In this document: in pieces, positions 34,796 to 47,040 of the stretch
Numbering within the stretch: the first letter of the stretch is position 1
Layout: each line of letters starts with the position of its first letter
NCBI RefSeq assembly: GCF_001625195.1
Contig: NC_054389.1
Coordinates: 7,188,520-7,252,519 of the forward strand
Source of the DNA: Drechmeria coniospora
Taxonomy: Eukaryota > Ascomycota > Sordariomycetes > Hypocreales > Ophiocordycipitaceae
Length of the DNA: 64,000 bases
Reading direction: 5' to 3'
Program-made: the position numbers and the translations under genes
The notes under the pieces: model-generated
The model's database searches: none
Seen by the model: only the letters and a program-made list of their open reading frames with translations
Told to the model about the DNA's origin: nothing

Positions 34796-36406
34796 CTGGT
34801 GACGGAGCAAGGAAAGCCGTCGCCGTCCTCGTCTCGGCAGAGCCACATCACGAGAGGAGCTTTCCGCGTCGCCGCACCGTCTGCAAAGGGGACCTGCCTG
34901 ATTGGGTGTGCCCGCGGACGTGGGGATCCTCGGACGGCTCTCTCGGCGTTCCTGTCGAGCATTTCCTAGGACCGTTGGCGTGGGAGGCAAGCGAGCCGCC
35001 ATTCGCCTGTGCCTCTACGCCGCTGTCCATGGCGAACTAGGGCAGTGGTTGTTGGAGAGGACTAATCCATATTTGGAGCCTCGGCGTCATGGACTCGCAC
35101 CGACTCACCGCATCTATATTCCTCTGGGCCATGGGGCGCAAGCCTCACGCATTCGGCCTTGGCGAGAGCATCGACGTCGTTTCGTTCTTCCATCGTTGGC
35201 CGCAAGTCGATCGGGCCAACGATTGTGTGCTCGCACGCAACGCTTGAACCGTACAGCGACTTCTGAACCGCACACGTACAAGCGCCGTACACGATGGCGG
35301 ATACGGTGTCTACAGCACCTAATTAGAGGTACCTAGTAGGTACAATGCAGGTGCAGAGAGAGTGCTCTTTGTCACCACTACCACTATCTGCCAGTGCTGT
35401 TGTGAGCGACAACAAGTACGTCGTTATCGCCCGTCAAGTATCTTGCTCGCGTCAGCGACAAGGAAAGTGACTTCCGGTGAGATGGATGATACTTTCTGCC
35501 GCGTGCCGTACCTCTCACCGTGCCGCCTGCTTTCATGGGACAAGCAGCGCTGGCGGTGGTGCAATCAGGCGCAGCTCCCCTCCTGCGGCCCCCGTATCGT
35601 CTCTCCCAGCGCAGCAAAGTGCGTCGGCATGGCGCACTACGGCAAAATGGTAGGTACATTAATATGCGCTGCGACGACACTGCGTAATAGGTGGCTACTT
35701 AAGTACAAAGGTAGTATCGGCCGAGGTGAATGCGCTAGAGGGGACGCGTTAACGGAGCATTGTATTACCTGTCGTAGCGGTACAAGCCTCAGCACTGTCT
35801 GGCAGTATGCGGTGACGGAATCGCCATCGTCATCGGCAGCATCATCACCATCGGCAGCACCATCACCATCGGCAGCACCATCACCATCACCATCACCATC
35901 GGCAGCACCATCACCATCACCATCACCATCGGCAGCACCATCACCATCACCATCACCATCGGCAGCACCATCGTACTGCATGTGCTCCCTTGTCACTCTT
36001 TTGCTTCACCCCCGTATCGTAGTCACCGAGTGTGCTGGAGGGCAGTTTCATAGCAAGCTTCACAGGACCGAAATCTTCTAGCGCCATCCGCCTCGCCCCT
36101 CCCGAGCCAAGTCCTTTCTCTGCTCGAACGAGGGCATCTTGCTCGTGGGCTGTGCATGAGAGTTCCAAGCAGGGCCTTGGATGATGAACAAGGTCGATAA
36201 AGGGCACCGAGCTCGTTTGAATAGGAAAGCATACGCCGCCATGTTTGTGCCGGCCAAGATTCGCCCCGAAGCCCAACGCCGGTCTATGTCGCAATCGATT
36301 GCCATGCTCTTCTACACATCTTCAAGGCTGGAAATTCATCATCGTAACCGTCGGCCGCCTCGCCGCTGAACGTCACGGCAACGCACGACGAGCCGATGGT
36401 CTCGTT
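34796..36406. other. Spacer holding a 30-bp minisatellite; no credible gene
   Basis: 34796-35300 is GC-rich upstream sequence of the methyltransferase. A CTAGTAGGTAC-type word occurs at 35320-35345. The minisatellite is listed separately. The long plus-strand frame through the repeat lacks an ATG start and conserved features. Confidence 0.4.
35841..35970. repeat. Minisatellite: three perfect 30-bp units plus degenerate 18-bp units
   Basis: 35881-35910, 35911-35940 and 35941-35970 are identical 30-mers made of CACCAT hexamers with a CGGCAG interruption. The preceding 35841-35880 holds shorter 18-bp versions of the same unit. Translated, it gives Ser/Pro/Ala or Asp/Gly repeats on the two strands, but neither frame is a convincing gene. 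Confidence 0.85.
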
Positions 36407-37028
36407 TCACGTGACGCTGTCGCCATAGCCGTACCGGCTTCCATTCGGGTGCGGGCATTCGAGCGGCAGGATGAGCCGGTAAGCGCTGTTGCCGTTGAGG
36501 TAATACCGATGCAACTTCTTGGACCGCAGGAAACCCAACCGCTCGTACAGCCGCATGGCCGGCTCGTTGGTCTCCTCCGTCTCGAGCACAATCTCGTCGG
36601 CCTTGCGGCTGGCCATGGCCTCGATCGCCCGCTTGACCAACGCCGTCGCCACCCCGTGGCCGCGGAAGCACGAGGACACGGCCAGCATGGCGATGTAGCC
36701 CCGACGGGTTGGGGGGGAATGGGACGAGTGGCTCTCGAGCTTGCAGATGATGACGCCCACGAGGGATGAGTCGGAAGGGTCAAGGGCCTGGCAGAGCTCG
36801 GTCAGGCCGGCACGACGGGGACGCGTATCGGACGGTGGCACTGACGAGGAAGCAAAGGTGAGCCCACTGGCAGAGAAAGTAGCGGTAGACGTAGATGCTG
36901 TACGGCTCGCTGAGGTCCTTGGCTATGAGCGAACGGATGGCGGGGAGGTATTTGGACTCGAAGCCATGCTCGTACTGGACGTAGCGGAGCGAGGCCGGAA
37001 GTCCAGCACCGCGCGCTGCCGGCTCCAT
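36407..37028 (-). CDS. MAK3: NatC catalytic subunit, N-alpha-acetyltransferase 30 (MAK3)
   Basis: Two exons on the minus strand, 37028-36846 and 36787-36407, with a 58-bp phase-0 intron (GTCAGT..CCAG); 187 residues. Exon 1 carries the signature IAKDLSEPYSIYVYRYFL, nearly unchanged from yeast Mak3, where it forms the peptide-binding edge. Exon 2 has the GNAT core: RGYIAMLAV, the acetyl-CoA P-loop FRGHGVATALV, then EIVLETEETNEPAMRLYERLGF and the C-terminal YYLNGNSAYRLILPL. Known role: with Mak10 and Mak31 it acetylates N-termini beginning Met-Leu/Ile/Phe/Trp, at the ribosome. The GTCAGT donor is non-canonical after the GT, but both frames meet exactly there. Confidence 0.93.
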
Positions 37029-37626
37029 GCCGAAGGAGTCACGCTGCTGTCGTCCGAGCTGAGCTGCGGGCGTCCAGAGGAGGGAGAGCGGACGGGAAGT
37101 TTGGCCGAAGCCCCAGGGAATGGGTGACACCGGAGGACGACGACGAGAAGCCCCCGCGACGATGGAGTTCTGCTCGTCGCACCACCGATGCAAGCACGGC
37201 GCTAACGGACCGAAGCTGGCCCGCCGGGCCTCACCGCCAAGGAACAACGTTATCGCGGGGAAATGCACCTAATCAACCGGCTTGCATTCGACCCCACCCC
37301 ACTGCATAGTGCGAGTTGTGCTTGTGCTTAGTAAGTAATTAATACACCTATGGAGTACTTACAGTAATACAGAGTACAGTACGGAGTACTCCGTACTCCG
37401 TAAGCAGTTGCACAACTACTGGACAATTGCATGTGCTTGGTAATCACGTAAGCATTCACAGCACCCAAGGCAACGCCGCGGTCTACTGTAGTAATTCTCA
37501 TCGCGCTTCAAGTACTATAATACTACTTACAGTACGGTGGTGCGGAGCCGTGGCAACGGTAGGGGCATCATTACGCTGTCCATCGTCTCTACCGATACGT
37601 GCGCGTCCAACTCATCAAAGGCATCA
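37029..37626. repeat. Spacer with short GTAC tract (37310-37550)
   Basis: About 600 bp between the NatC start and the DPH7 stop. It contains a near-perfect repeated palindrome near 37375-37402 (ACGGAGTACTCCGTAC) and several ACAGTA words. No gene seen. Confidence 0.6.
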
Positions 37627-38959
37627 TCAGGCAGGCACTGGCCTGGCAGCATCATCGAGCTCCGGGTACTCCCAGACGCACAGCAGCTTGTCGTAGAAGC
37701 TCGTGGACACGCAGAGCAGCCTCTCGCTTCCACCGTCGTCCACGACGACACAGTCGGATGCATAGTTCATGCTCCTGTGCTCCTCGAACCGTGCCAGGAC
37801 CGTGCAGGTCCATTCCAGGCCGTCGTGGCTCTCGACGTCCACCAGCCTTACCCCCGCATGCATGCACGAGGCCAGAATGCGCACCGTCGAAGGGGCATCC
37901 GGCTCGGACGACGAGACGCGGACCAAACCGAGACGCCATACGCCGCCGCCGAGCTTCTTCTCGGCCGCCAGCCTGACTCTCCTCGCGCCGCCGGACGCGT
38001 CGAGGTCGTGGATGACGAAGACGCGCAGGTGATCGTCGTAGCTTCCTGTGAGGACGATGCGACCGCCGTCGGCCGAGCGGAGCGGAAGAGGGAGGATGGC
38101 GGTGACGCCGGCGCCGTGCTGGTTCTTGACGGCCAGGGGCACGTGCGGCATCGTGATGGTCGGGGAAGCGTCGGCGGCGTCGGCGGCCCAGGAGCACAGG
38201 CCGTAGCGTAGCAACGAGTCGTCGCCGCCGCCGTAGACGGATGCCGACTGCGTGCTCTCCTCGGGGCCCTTGGTCGGGGGCGAAAAGGCAATCGACCAGG
38301 CCTCGAGCGAGTTTGCCATCTCCAGATCAAGGTGATGCCGGATCCTCCATCCGTCGTCCAAGAACAGCAGCCTCGACAGGCCGCCCGAGGTCGTGACGGC
38401 CATGACCCTTTCGAGCGTGGGATGCCAGGCGCATTGCAGGAAGAGGGTGTCTTCCGTCAGGTCGGGACACTTGCTCGTCGCGAGCTGCCGAAGCGGCTCC
38501 GTCGCGCTTCGCCCTGGATCAAGCGTGAAGACGGCCAAGGTGCCGGTGCTGGAGACGGCAGCCAAGATGGCGCCATGCTGCGGGTGAAACCGCACATCGA
38601 GCAGAGCCGACGGCTGCAGCACCGTCTGCACCTTTGTGCTGTTGGAAAAGGTTGCCCCATCAGCGAACGAGGCTCACGGCCGACGAAACGGGTGCGCGGG
38701 AGGGCATTCGGACTGACAGCACCTCTCCTTCGAGCCGGAAGACGACGAGCGTGCCGTGTCGGACCTGGCCATTCCCGGCCGCCGCGAGCTGCTCCTCGAT
38801 GGGCTCGTCGGCCTCTCCCCGGCCGGCCGCATCGCTCTCCTCGAGGCTGTAGGTGCCGACGACGAAGTAGGATGGGTGACGTGGGCAGAATTGCATGCAA
38901 CTCGGTGGCAGGTCCAACGTCCGTGTCAACTTGGACGCGACGGTCCTCGGTGCGTCCAT
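37627..38959 (-). CDS. DPH7: Diphthine methyltransferase-type WD40 protein (DPH7/RRT2)
   Basis: Two exons on the minus strand, 38959-38718 and 38638-37627, with a 79-bp intron (GTCAGT..AACAG); 417 residues. The join yields GEVL/TKVQTVLQPSALLDVRFHP. Several WD40 blades are visible: LLDVRFHPQHGAILAAVSSTGTL, FLQCAWHPTLERVMAVTTSGG, GRIVLTGSYDDHLRVFVI and LLCVSTSFYDKLLCVWEYPE at the end. The N-terminal PPSCMQFCPRHPSYFVVGTYSLEE is typical of DPH7. Known role: hydrolyses the methyl ester of diphthine on eEF2, the step before final amidation to diphthamide. The exact donor is uncertain: GTGCTG six bases upstream is an alternative that shortens the protein slightly. Confidence 0.87.
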
Positions 38960-40314
38960 GATGGCGCACAGGTGACCCCTGCGACGCTTGCTGGTTGCTC
39001 GAACGCGCGTGCTCGGGACTTGATGCTGCCAAGTTCATTGCTCGTCGCGTGATTTTCGGCGCGCAGGTAATAGGGCGGTAATAGCATATAGCTCCATCGT
39101 GATACCCATACCATACATGCAAAATGCGGCGAGCTGGACACGGACTGCCTACCCTGTAGCATCAAGACGTGGAGACTGTACTCTGTACAGTACAAGTGAT
39201 AGATACTTACTGTACGGAGTACTCCGTACTTAGTTGTATGTACTCTGTACGTGCTTGTTCAACCATGTACATTGTCATGTATCTACTGTAGAATACTGCA
39301 AGTACCATACTGTACGCCAGCAAAGTACGGAGTACTGTATAGGAGTCCAAACTACAAGGAATAATACAGTAATAGTTTACTGTAGGCAGCCGGCCTGTAG
39401 GAGTACGGATTACTGTACGTAATTAATACCTGCAACTGTACTTACTCCGTTCTGTACAAGCAAGCAAGCACTTACAGTGACTCTGTACTCGCGTATAGAA
39501 GTACTGAGTATTATTGTAGTTGTACAGTATGCACAGAGTACGCTGTAAGTACAAGTGCCGCAACTTGGCGCTGTTGGAAATCGACCATGACTAAGCCATG
39601 CAAACCCCAGTGCCGCACGTTGTTATTAATATCACCACTTGTACGCCGTACTCCCAGACGTAGCAAGTATTACTTGCTGTACGGAGTACTCCGTACATGG
39701 ACGCAGTTACCGTCAAAGGATGGATACTCATGCTCACCATCATTCCGTATTAGTTGCTTTCAACCACATATCCGCACCCCATCAACCTCGACATTCCTTC
39801 CACGAGAATGGGCGTACAGTCGCAGCAACGATGCACCGGCACGGGCTTTGATCAGCTTCGTGGCCGAATCCTCATCGGCCTCCTCTCCGCACAGAAAGTG
39901 AAAAGCACGATACGATAACTAGCACCTTCGCACTGGCAACGACAGTAACCCAACAAGATAAACATCACACCTAGATATGGCAGTCCTTGCCGTCACGCGC
40001 CATGCCGCGTTTCATGTCCCGCTAGCGCCGGCTCGGGTCGCACCCGTCATGGCTTGAGCGACGCAAAAGCCAGCCGGCGAACCGAGATGGCGCAACCCTC
40101 GTCGTCTCCCTTCCGTCACTCGGGACCGGCTCCGGAGTCAAGCCTGTGCCGGCTCAAACTTCCAACGGCCGCCGGCTTCACCCCCCCGCATGCCGCGCGG
40201 GGGGTGGGGGGTTGCCTGCTCGGACGACGTCGTCGCGGCTCTCGCCGGCTCCGTGACCGAACACCCGTGCAACCTCGGACCGAGTGCATCCCGACGCGAC
40301 GCGCTCGCGAGGCG
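38960..40314. repeat. Spacer with GTAC tract (39170-39720) and MAP kinase 3' flank
   Basis: 39170-39720 is rich in TACTGTACGGAGTACTCCGTACTT, GTACGGAGTACTGTA and similar words. 39720-40314 is mixed to GC-rich and is probably the kinase 3' region. No gene recognised. Confidence 0.6.
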
Positions 40315-41590
<1,276 letters not shown>

Positions 41591-42820
41591 GGCGGATTGG
41601 CAGGACTACGAGTAGACTGCCGCAACGTTGGCCTTGGGTTACCGTCGTCGTCTCGCACAGCGATGCCAATTTCTGTCCTCGGCGTTAGGACAACTTTGTC
41701 GAGGGGGAGCGGATGGGTGTGCCGATCGGGGAAGGAGGCGAACGTTGCGGCGCCGTCGATGGACAGGTCAAGCCACGTCCATCGGCCGACAGCTGGCCGC
41801 GGCGGGGGGGGTTCGACGGCGATGGGACTCGGACGCTGCTTACCTAGCTAGGGCTGAAAGTGACGTGAAAGAGGTGGAGGAAGGGAAAGCTGGACGGGGA
41901 ACAAAGGAGGTCGAAGGACGGCACAAAGGGATTGCAGCCTGAGGAAGAAGCGTGACGCAGACGCCGGAGCTCGGACCGGAGCTCGTGCTTGTCGGGACGG
42001 GACGTTTGATACGTCGGCGACTGTGGAGGAAACGAGGTGCCTCGCAGCTCGGGTGCTCGGCGTTGACGGAAGTCTTGGCTTGGGCGGGGAGAGGGAGGTA
42101 TCTAGGACGTGGGAATCCTCGACGATGGCATTGACGGAGCACCTGACGTCTCCGAATCAGGGGGAGGGGGGGGGGGTTCGATCGAGCTCAGCGTTGGAGG
42201 GATGAAGCGGGAGCGTCGTGATGAAGCAGGAGCGTCGTGATGTAGCGGGAGCGTCGTGATGTAGCGGGAGCGTCGTGATGTAGCGGGAGCGTCGTGATGG
42301 GGACGGAGGTGTGAGAGGGGGTTGGCAAGCCGGATGGGTCGATGGATGGGGATTGGAAGGCTAGGAGGCGGGGTCGACAAGCGCCAAACGAATTGACGAC
42401 GCAAGGTTGGGAAACTCGTACTTGCAGTAAGTACTCCGTACGGATGTGCTGTACATGCGAGCCGGGTAGCAGGGTACTTGTGGTGGCTGCGCAAGCTGTG
42501 CAGGTGTGAGCGTACATGTACCTCGTCGCATGTACTCTCTAACACCTACACGTTCACTGCTCTGGCGGAGGAGACGATCCGGAAACGTCATCGGTTTTCA
42601 GATACGGCATCGGATCCATAGCGCGTGCCCCTCGCTTCGGCGTGGATCGCAAACGGAATAGGTGTGCAGGATAGAATATGACAAGACACAAAGAAATGGC
42701 CAAAAACCGAAGCATGGCCAGTGCAACGGCCTTGAAAAATACAAAGGGAATCTCATGCACACATTTGCGATGCTTTTTGTCAGAACTCACACAAGACGTT
42801 TATCGGCATTTTAACTCGTT
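41591..42820. other. MAP kinase upstream region; no gene seen
   Basis: Purine-rich on the plus strand, i.e. pyrimidine-rich leader for the minus-strand kinase. It includes the 19-bp tandem repeat and a GTAC patch at 42415-42545. 42545-42820 is unremarkable. Confidence 0.4.
42211..42305. repeat. Five tandem copies of a 19-bp unit upstream of the MAP kinase
   Basis: The unit GAGCGTCGTGATGTAGCGG begins at 42211, 42230, 42249, 42268 and 42287. The three middle copies (42230, 42249, 42268) match the unit exactly; the first differs by two bases and the last diverges at its end. It lies about 620 bp upstream of the kinase ATG. Confidence 0.9.
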
Positions 42821-43412
42821 CCGAGGTATTACTCCGTACTCTGCAAGTACTTACTAGTACTGTTGAAATATGGAGCTAGCCGTGAGGAGTGACGCCTTGT
42901 ATTGAGTACTTACTTGCATGTACACTTAAGTACAAGCACTTGCTAATATTAACACGGAGCACAGAGCAATAGTTGTACATGAACGTACGGAGTACTTACT
43001 GTGCAGTACTTGTACTCACTGTACTTAAGTACCTACCTGCACTTGTAAGTATTCCTTGCACACCTAAGCCAAGGCAGCGCAGCGTACTTACTGTAGCCTG
43101 TACATGTACTTAGGTATCATCATCCCAGAGCTTCCTGCTTTTGGCCAGGCCTTATTCCTCGTGGCGAAGTAACGTGCCTAGGCACGTGACGTAAGCATCA
43201 CGTTTCTTTGCCCAACTGGTAATAGTCTCCTACCCTCATCTTCACTACTCCGTACGCCGGTCGGTAGTCGGATGTCTCGCATGCCGTGGCTTTTCGAGCG
43301 AGCAGAGAGTGAAGCCGAAGAGAGCAACTCTCAACCAGGTTCGGTATATGGTGCCAAGAGCCCGCAAGGACGGGCATAATAGGCACAACATGCGACTCTG
43401 AGGCCACAAGAC
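42820..43412. repeat. GTAC tract and a 14-bp palindrome upstream of tRNA-Lys
   Basis: 42820-43120 is GTAC-word sequence. A perfect palindrome CGTGCCTAGGCACG occupies 43173-43186 and runs into TGACGTAAGCATCACG, a second, imperfect inverted pair. No coding sequence seen. Confidence 0.6.
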
Positions 43413-43499
43413 GCCTGGTTAGCTCAATCGGTAGAGCGTGAGACTCTTACGAGGACACACGACATCTCAAGGTTGCGGGTTCGACCCCCGCATCGGGCT
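43413..43499 (+). tRNA. tRNA-Lys(CTT): tRNA-Lys(CTT) with a 14-nt intron
   Basis: Acceptor arms GCCTGGT (43413-43419) and ATCGGGC (43492-43498) pair with two G-T wobbles. The A-box/D-arm is TAGCTCAATCGGTAGAGC. The anticodon stem TGAGA/TCTCA encloses a loop whose anticodon CTT is at 43446-43448. An intron of about 14 nt (43450-43463) follows the base 3' of the anticodon, the standard position. The T-arm GCGGG-TTCGACC-CCCGC contains the B-box. A T4 run at 43499-43502 is the likely Pol III terminator. The tRNA decodes AAG, the preferred Lys codon in these GC-rich genes. Confidence 0.95.
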
Positions 43500-43502
43500 T
43501 TT

Positions 43503-44620
43503 CCTATAAACAGGATTGGGGAACCATCTTTAATTTTTGCATTTTGTCAGTCATTTGTGCCGGGGTGGTAATACTGTACATGTACATGTTGCTTGTGCTT
43601 TGCATCCGGGGCCCCCACCGGTTTTTAGCTCGTTATTCCAGAGATACTTACGGAGTAAGTGAGTAAGTAATTAAGTAATACAGTATAAATACAGCAACAT
43701 GTACTTACTTACAGTACAGAGTACAATAAGTTCCAAAATACGGAGTACAGTACTCCGTACTTACTCCCAAATAATACTTGGACAACGCCTGCAGCACTAA
43801 GTACGAGCACAACTACTTACATATCAAGTACATTACTTAAGTATACACATACAAGTAAGTACTTACGGATGAGGACTGCGTACAAGTCAATATGTAGGCG
43901 TGATGCCCGCATTAGTAAAAGTCTACACATATACTTGAACGCACGCGCACACGCACACTCACACGCATATGGAGGTCTTGCTTCCTTTTACCATGATTCT
44001 GATGACGAGGACATACTGTGCCATTTGGTAAATGATCAATGTGGGCCAGGTACCAACAAGGGCCATCAGCAGCTCAGCTTGGGTACGTACGTACTGCTTA
44101 AACAAAAAAAAATCACAGAAACAGGAAAAGCAGCTCTAGGGTAGTAAAAAGAGGTCAAGTCTACTGTACGTAGCTCTCAAGAAACATGAATAATTACACC
44201 TCAAGCATCTACTGGAATCAATCCATTATTTCATGTCCCTACATAGCGTAAATATATGGTGTCGCCGACTAGAAGGCCGCTCCTGGGCCGTGGACAAACA
44301 TGAATGTTGTCGAGTACAAGGTCGAGCGCTGCGCTGGGCGTACACCGACATGTACAAGTAAGTGCTCTGCACAGTCCGTCACCCATAGGACATGTACACC
44401 TACATGTAATGCTCGGCGCCGTCAGTTTGCACGTCTGTGCCCCGTACCCCGTACTCGTACTTATAGCGCAGCGCCGGTAATACCCAGGACTCCGTGCTCG
44501 GTTTTGGCCGGCCGGTGATGCGACACATGCGATGACGGCACGTGCGTGCCAGGCTCGCGCAGGCCATCCATCGCCCACGCACAAACAAGTACTCTTCACT
44601 CTCCTTCCTTCTTTCTGCCT
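43503..44620. repeat. GTAC tract downstream of the tRNA, then MFS 3' flank
   Basis: 43570-43870 holds GTAC words including CGGAGTACAGTACTCCGTAC. 43870-44400 is mixed sequence with a short A9 run near 44104. 44330-44465 has a few more GTAC words. No gene recognised. Confidence 0.55.
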
Positions 44621-46707
44621 TCACCCCGTCTCCCCTGACGACGGCGGCCGCTCTTGCGCCTCGTGCTTGGCCTTCATCCGCTCCAGCCTGGCCGCGTTCT
44701 TCGCCCGCTTGGCCTCCATCCTCTCGTCCTCGTCGCGAAGCTGTCGGATCATGCCGCTCCGGGCGCGAATCCGGCCGCCGTAGCGCCAGAAGACAAAGGG
44801 GATGGGTATCGTCATGGCCTCGAGCAGGCCGAGCAGTGTCCCCGCCCAGCGGGGCGAGAGGGCCTCGAACATCTTGGGCCCCGCCAGCGGCAGGGCGGCG
44901 CCGAAGATGCTGCGGATGACGGCGTTGCCAGCCAGGGCGCTCGCGGCGTAGATGCCGTAGGTGCCGGCGAGGTAGTTGGATCCGTAGATGAAGCTGAGCG
45001 TGTTGCCGAAGCCGAAGGGGATGCCAAAGGCCATGGGGGCGGCGAAGTGGATGGTGACGGGGAGGCAGGTCCACGAGAAGCCGAGCTGGCCGAGCGTGGC
45101 CGAGACGGAGCCGATGGCCATGACGAGAGCCTGGGCCTCGGGCAGCACCTTGCCCGTCTCGGGGTCCCGCGGCTGCGCGTGGATGAGGCGGCGGAAGAGG
45201 GGCTCGGCGGCGATGGCGGCCAAGGTGCCGACGCCGATGCCGGTGAAGGCGAGGCCCGAGGTGCCGGGACCCCAGCCTCGGTGCTGCGAGAAGACGATGG
45301 GGTAGGCGACGAAGCAGAGGTAGAGGATGCCGTAGACCACGGATATCCTGCAGGGCTCGACGGTCAGCGAGGGGGGGGGGGATCTCGGCGGGCGGTCGGC
45401 GAGGGCGCGAGGGGCGGCGCACCAAAAGTTCAGGAACCAGAGGATGGGCTCCGTCGCGAAGAGGACGAAGGGGCGGCTCAGGTTGACGCGGAGCAGGTGC
45501 AGCGTCGAGACGCGCTGGTCGTACTGGCACCACCACCTCGGATCGTCGGTCCGCCTCCGCAGCCGGGCGGCCTTGCGCTTCAGGATGGCGGGCGCGTACG
45601 TCTCGTCGACGGTGAGCATGAGGGCGATGGTGAGCCCGGCCATGATGAGGACGATCCAGTTGGACCAGCGCCAGCCGAGGTACTGGAAGACGAAGCCGCC
45701 GATGATGGGTCCGGTCACGGGCCCGTTGAGGGGCGCGACGCCGAAGAAGGACATGCTTCTCGCGAGGTAGTCGGGGTTCGAGATGTCGACGACGGTGCCG
45801 GGCGCGTTGGAGATCATGACGGCACCGAAGAAGGCGCTGGCCACGGCCAATGGTAAGCGACCGACGGGCGAGGACGGGCGAGGACGGGCGAGAGAGCGGG
45901 GGAGTGGGGAGGAGGAAGCGGAGGAGGAGGAGGAAGAGGAGAAAGAGGAGGAAGAGGAGGAGGAGGAGGAACGAGGAAGACGAGGAAGACGAGGAAGAGG
46001 AGGAAGACGGGAAAGACGGGAAAGACGAGAAAGACGAGAAAGACGAGGATGACGTACCCGAAGAAGCGGGTGACGATAATGGTCGTCAAGGATCGCGCGA
46101 GGCCGCACGGGATGATCAGCAGGGCCCAGAGGATCAGGCAGACAATGTAGACGGGCCGGCGGCCGTAGACCTCGCTCATGGGGGCAACGACGAGGCTGCC
46201 GGCGGCCAGGCCCAGCAGGTAGGTGGTCATGCCGAGGGTGACGGTCGTCGTCGACGAGGCGAACTCGCTCATGAGCCCCGGCGTCGACGACGTGTAGCTC
46301 GTGCTGTACATGGTGGCGACCCAGGTGGCGAGGGAGACGACGGCGACGCACCAGCAGCGGTAGCCAAACGACCAGTTTCTCGGGTTCTCGACGTCGTCGT
46401 CGTCGAACATGACCTCAAAGTCGGGCGGGCGCGAGGCGACGCTCGTCACGCTCGTGCCGGTCCTCGTGTAGGTGATGGGCTCGCGCGCCTCACGCTCGGC
46501 CTCGGTCTCGACGTCGGGCGTCACGGCGTAGGCGAGCACCTCGTAGGCGTCGCCGCTGCCGAGCCGCTGCGTCGCGATCGACCGGCGGCTCTGGTTCGTC
46601 CTGGATGGTGCAATGGCCTCAAAGGTCGGAACTTCCGTCGCCGACGACGACGAGCCATCGATGCTCTCGTCGGTGAGGCTCTCGGCCTTTTCGGGGTCCG
46701 CTGCCAT
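44621..46707 (-). CDS. MFS transporter of the DHA1 (drug:H+ antiporter / polyamine) type
   Basis: Three exons on the minus strand: 46707-46058, 45836-45423, 45347-44621; introns 221 and 75 bp; 596 residues. The first about 115 residues are a hydrophilic cytosolic tail rich in Ser/Thr/Glu, then NPRNWSFGYRCW leads into the first helix. About twelve hydrophobic segments follow. Motif A is present as SEVYGRRPVYI, and the antiporter motif C as GPVTGPIIGGF. The residues RFFG/AFFGAVMISNAPGTVVD across intron 1 match fungal DHA1 carriers such as Tpo- and Flr1-like proteins. Likely plasma-membrane export of drugs or polyamines; the substrate is unknown. The C-terminal tail is charged (EDERMEAKRAKNAARLERMK). 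Intron 1 is unusually long and almost purely C/T. Confidence 0.88.
45837..46057 (-). repeat. Long polypyrimidine (CTT/CTC)n intron in the MFS gene
   Basis: This is intron 1 (221 bp), against 56-120 bp for other introns here. About 45900-46050 is nearly pure pyrimidine on the sense strand, in CTC, TTC and CGTCTTTCT repeats. The donor is GTACGT and the acceptor GGCCAG. Confidence 0.8.
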
Positions 46708-47040
46708 GATCACTCGCTTCGCCGGTCGAGCTTCGCATCGAGCGAGGCTAGGCGGCGACGAGGCGACGATTCCGGCGCCGTCCGGGTCCCTCGAGATGCT
46801 TGCTCGACTCGACAGAGAGGGGAGAGGGGAAGATGGTCCAGCCGTCGATGTCGGTCCTTGGAAGGAAGCTTCGTGCCGGTGCGTGCGTACGGCTATGCAG
46901 ATACGCGCATGCACACACGCAGGTGCTCGATCGCTCCGATGAGAGTCCTATCCTTTTCCGCGATGCCGGCACCTGCGTACGCGTGCGTGCGAGTACGAGC
47001 TCCGTTCACGACAGGTTGACAGTTGACACATGACAGGGTG
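46708..47040. other. Upstream region of the MFS gene
   Basis: Promoter-side sequence without recognised elements; it passes into the GTAC tract near 47050. Confidence 0.3.

Noticed and set aside
34796..35002. 69-codon N-terminal extension of the methyltransferase
   Set aside because: Pro/Arg-rich, unlike family members, and looks like promoter sequence; kept only as an alternative start.
35362..36081. Possible Ser/Pro/Ala-repeat protein over the minisatellite
   Set aside because: No ATG at the frame start, no conserved flanks, and the repeat translates as low complexity in both directions.
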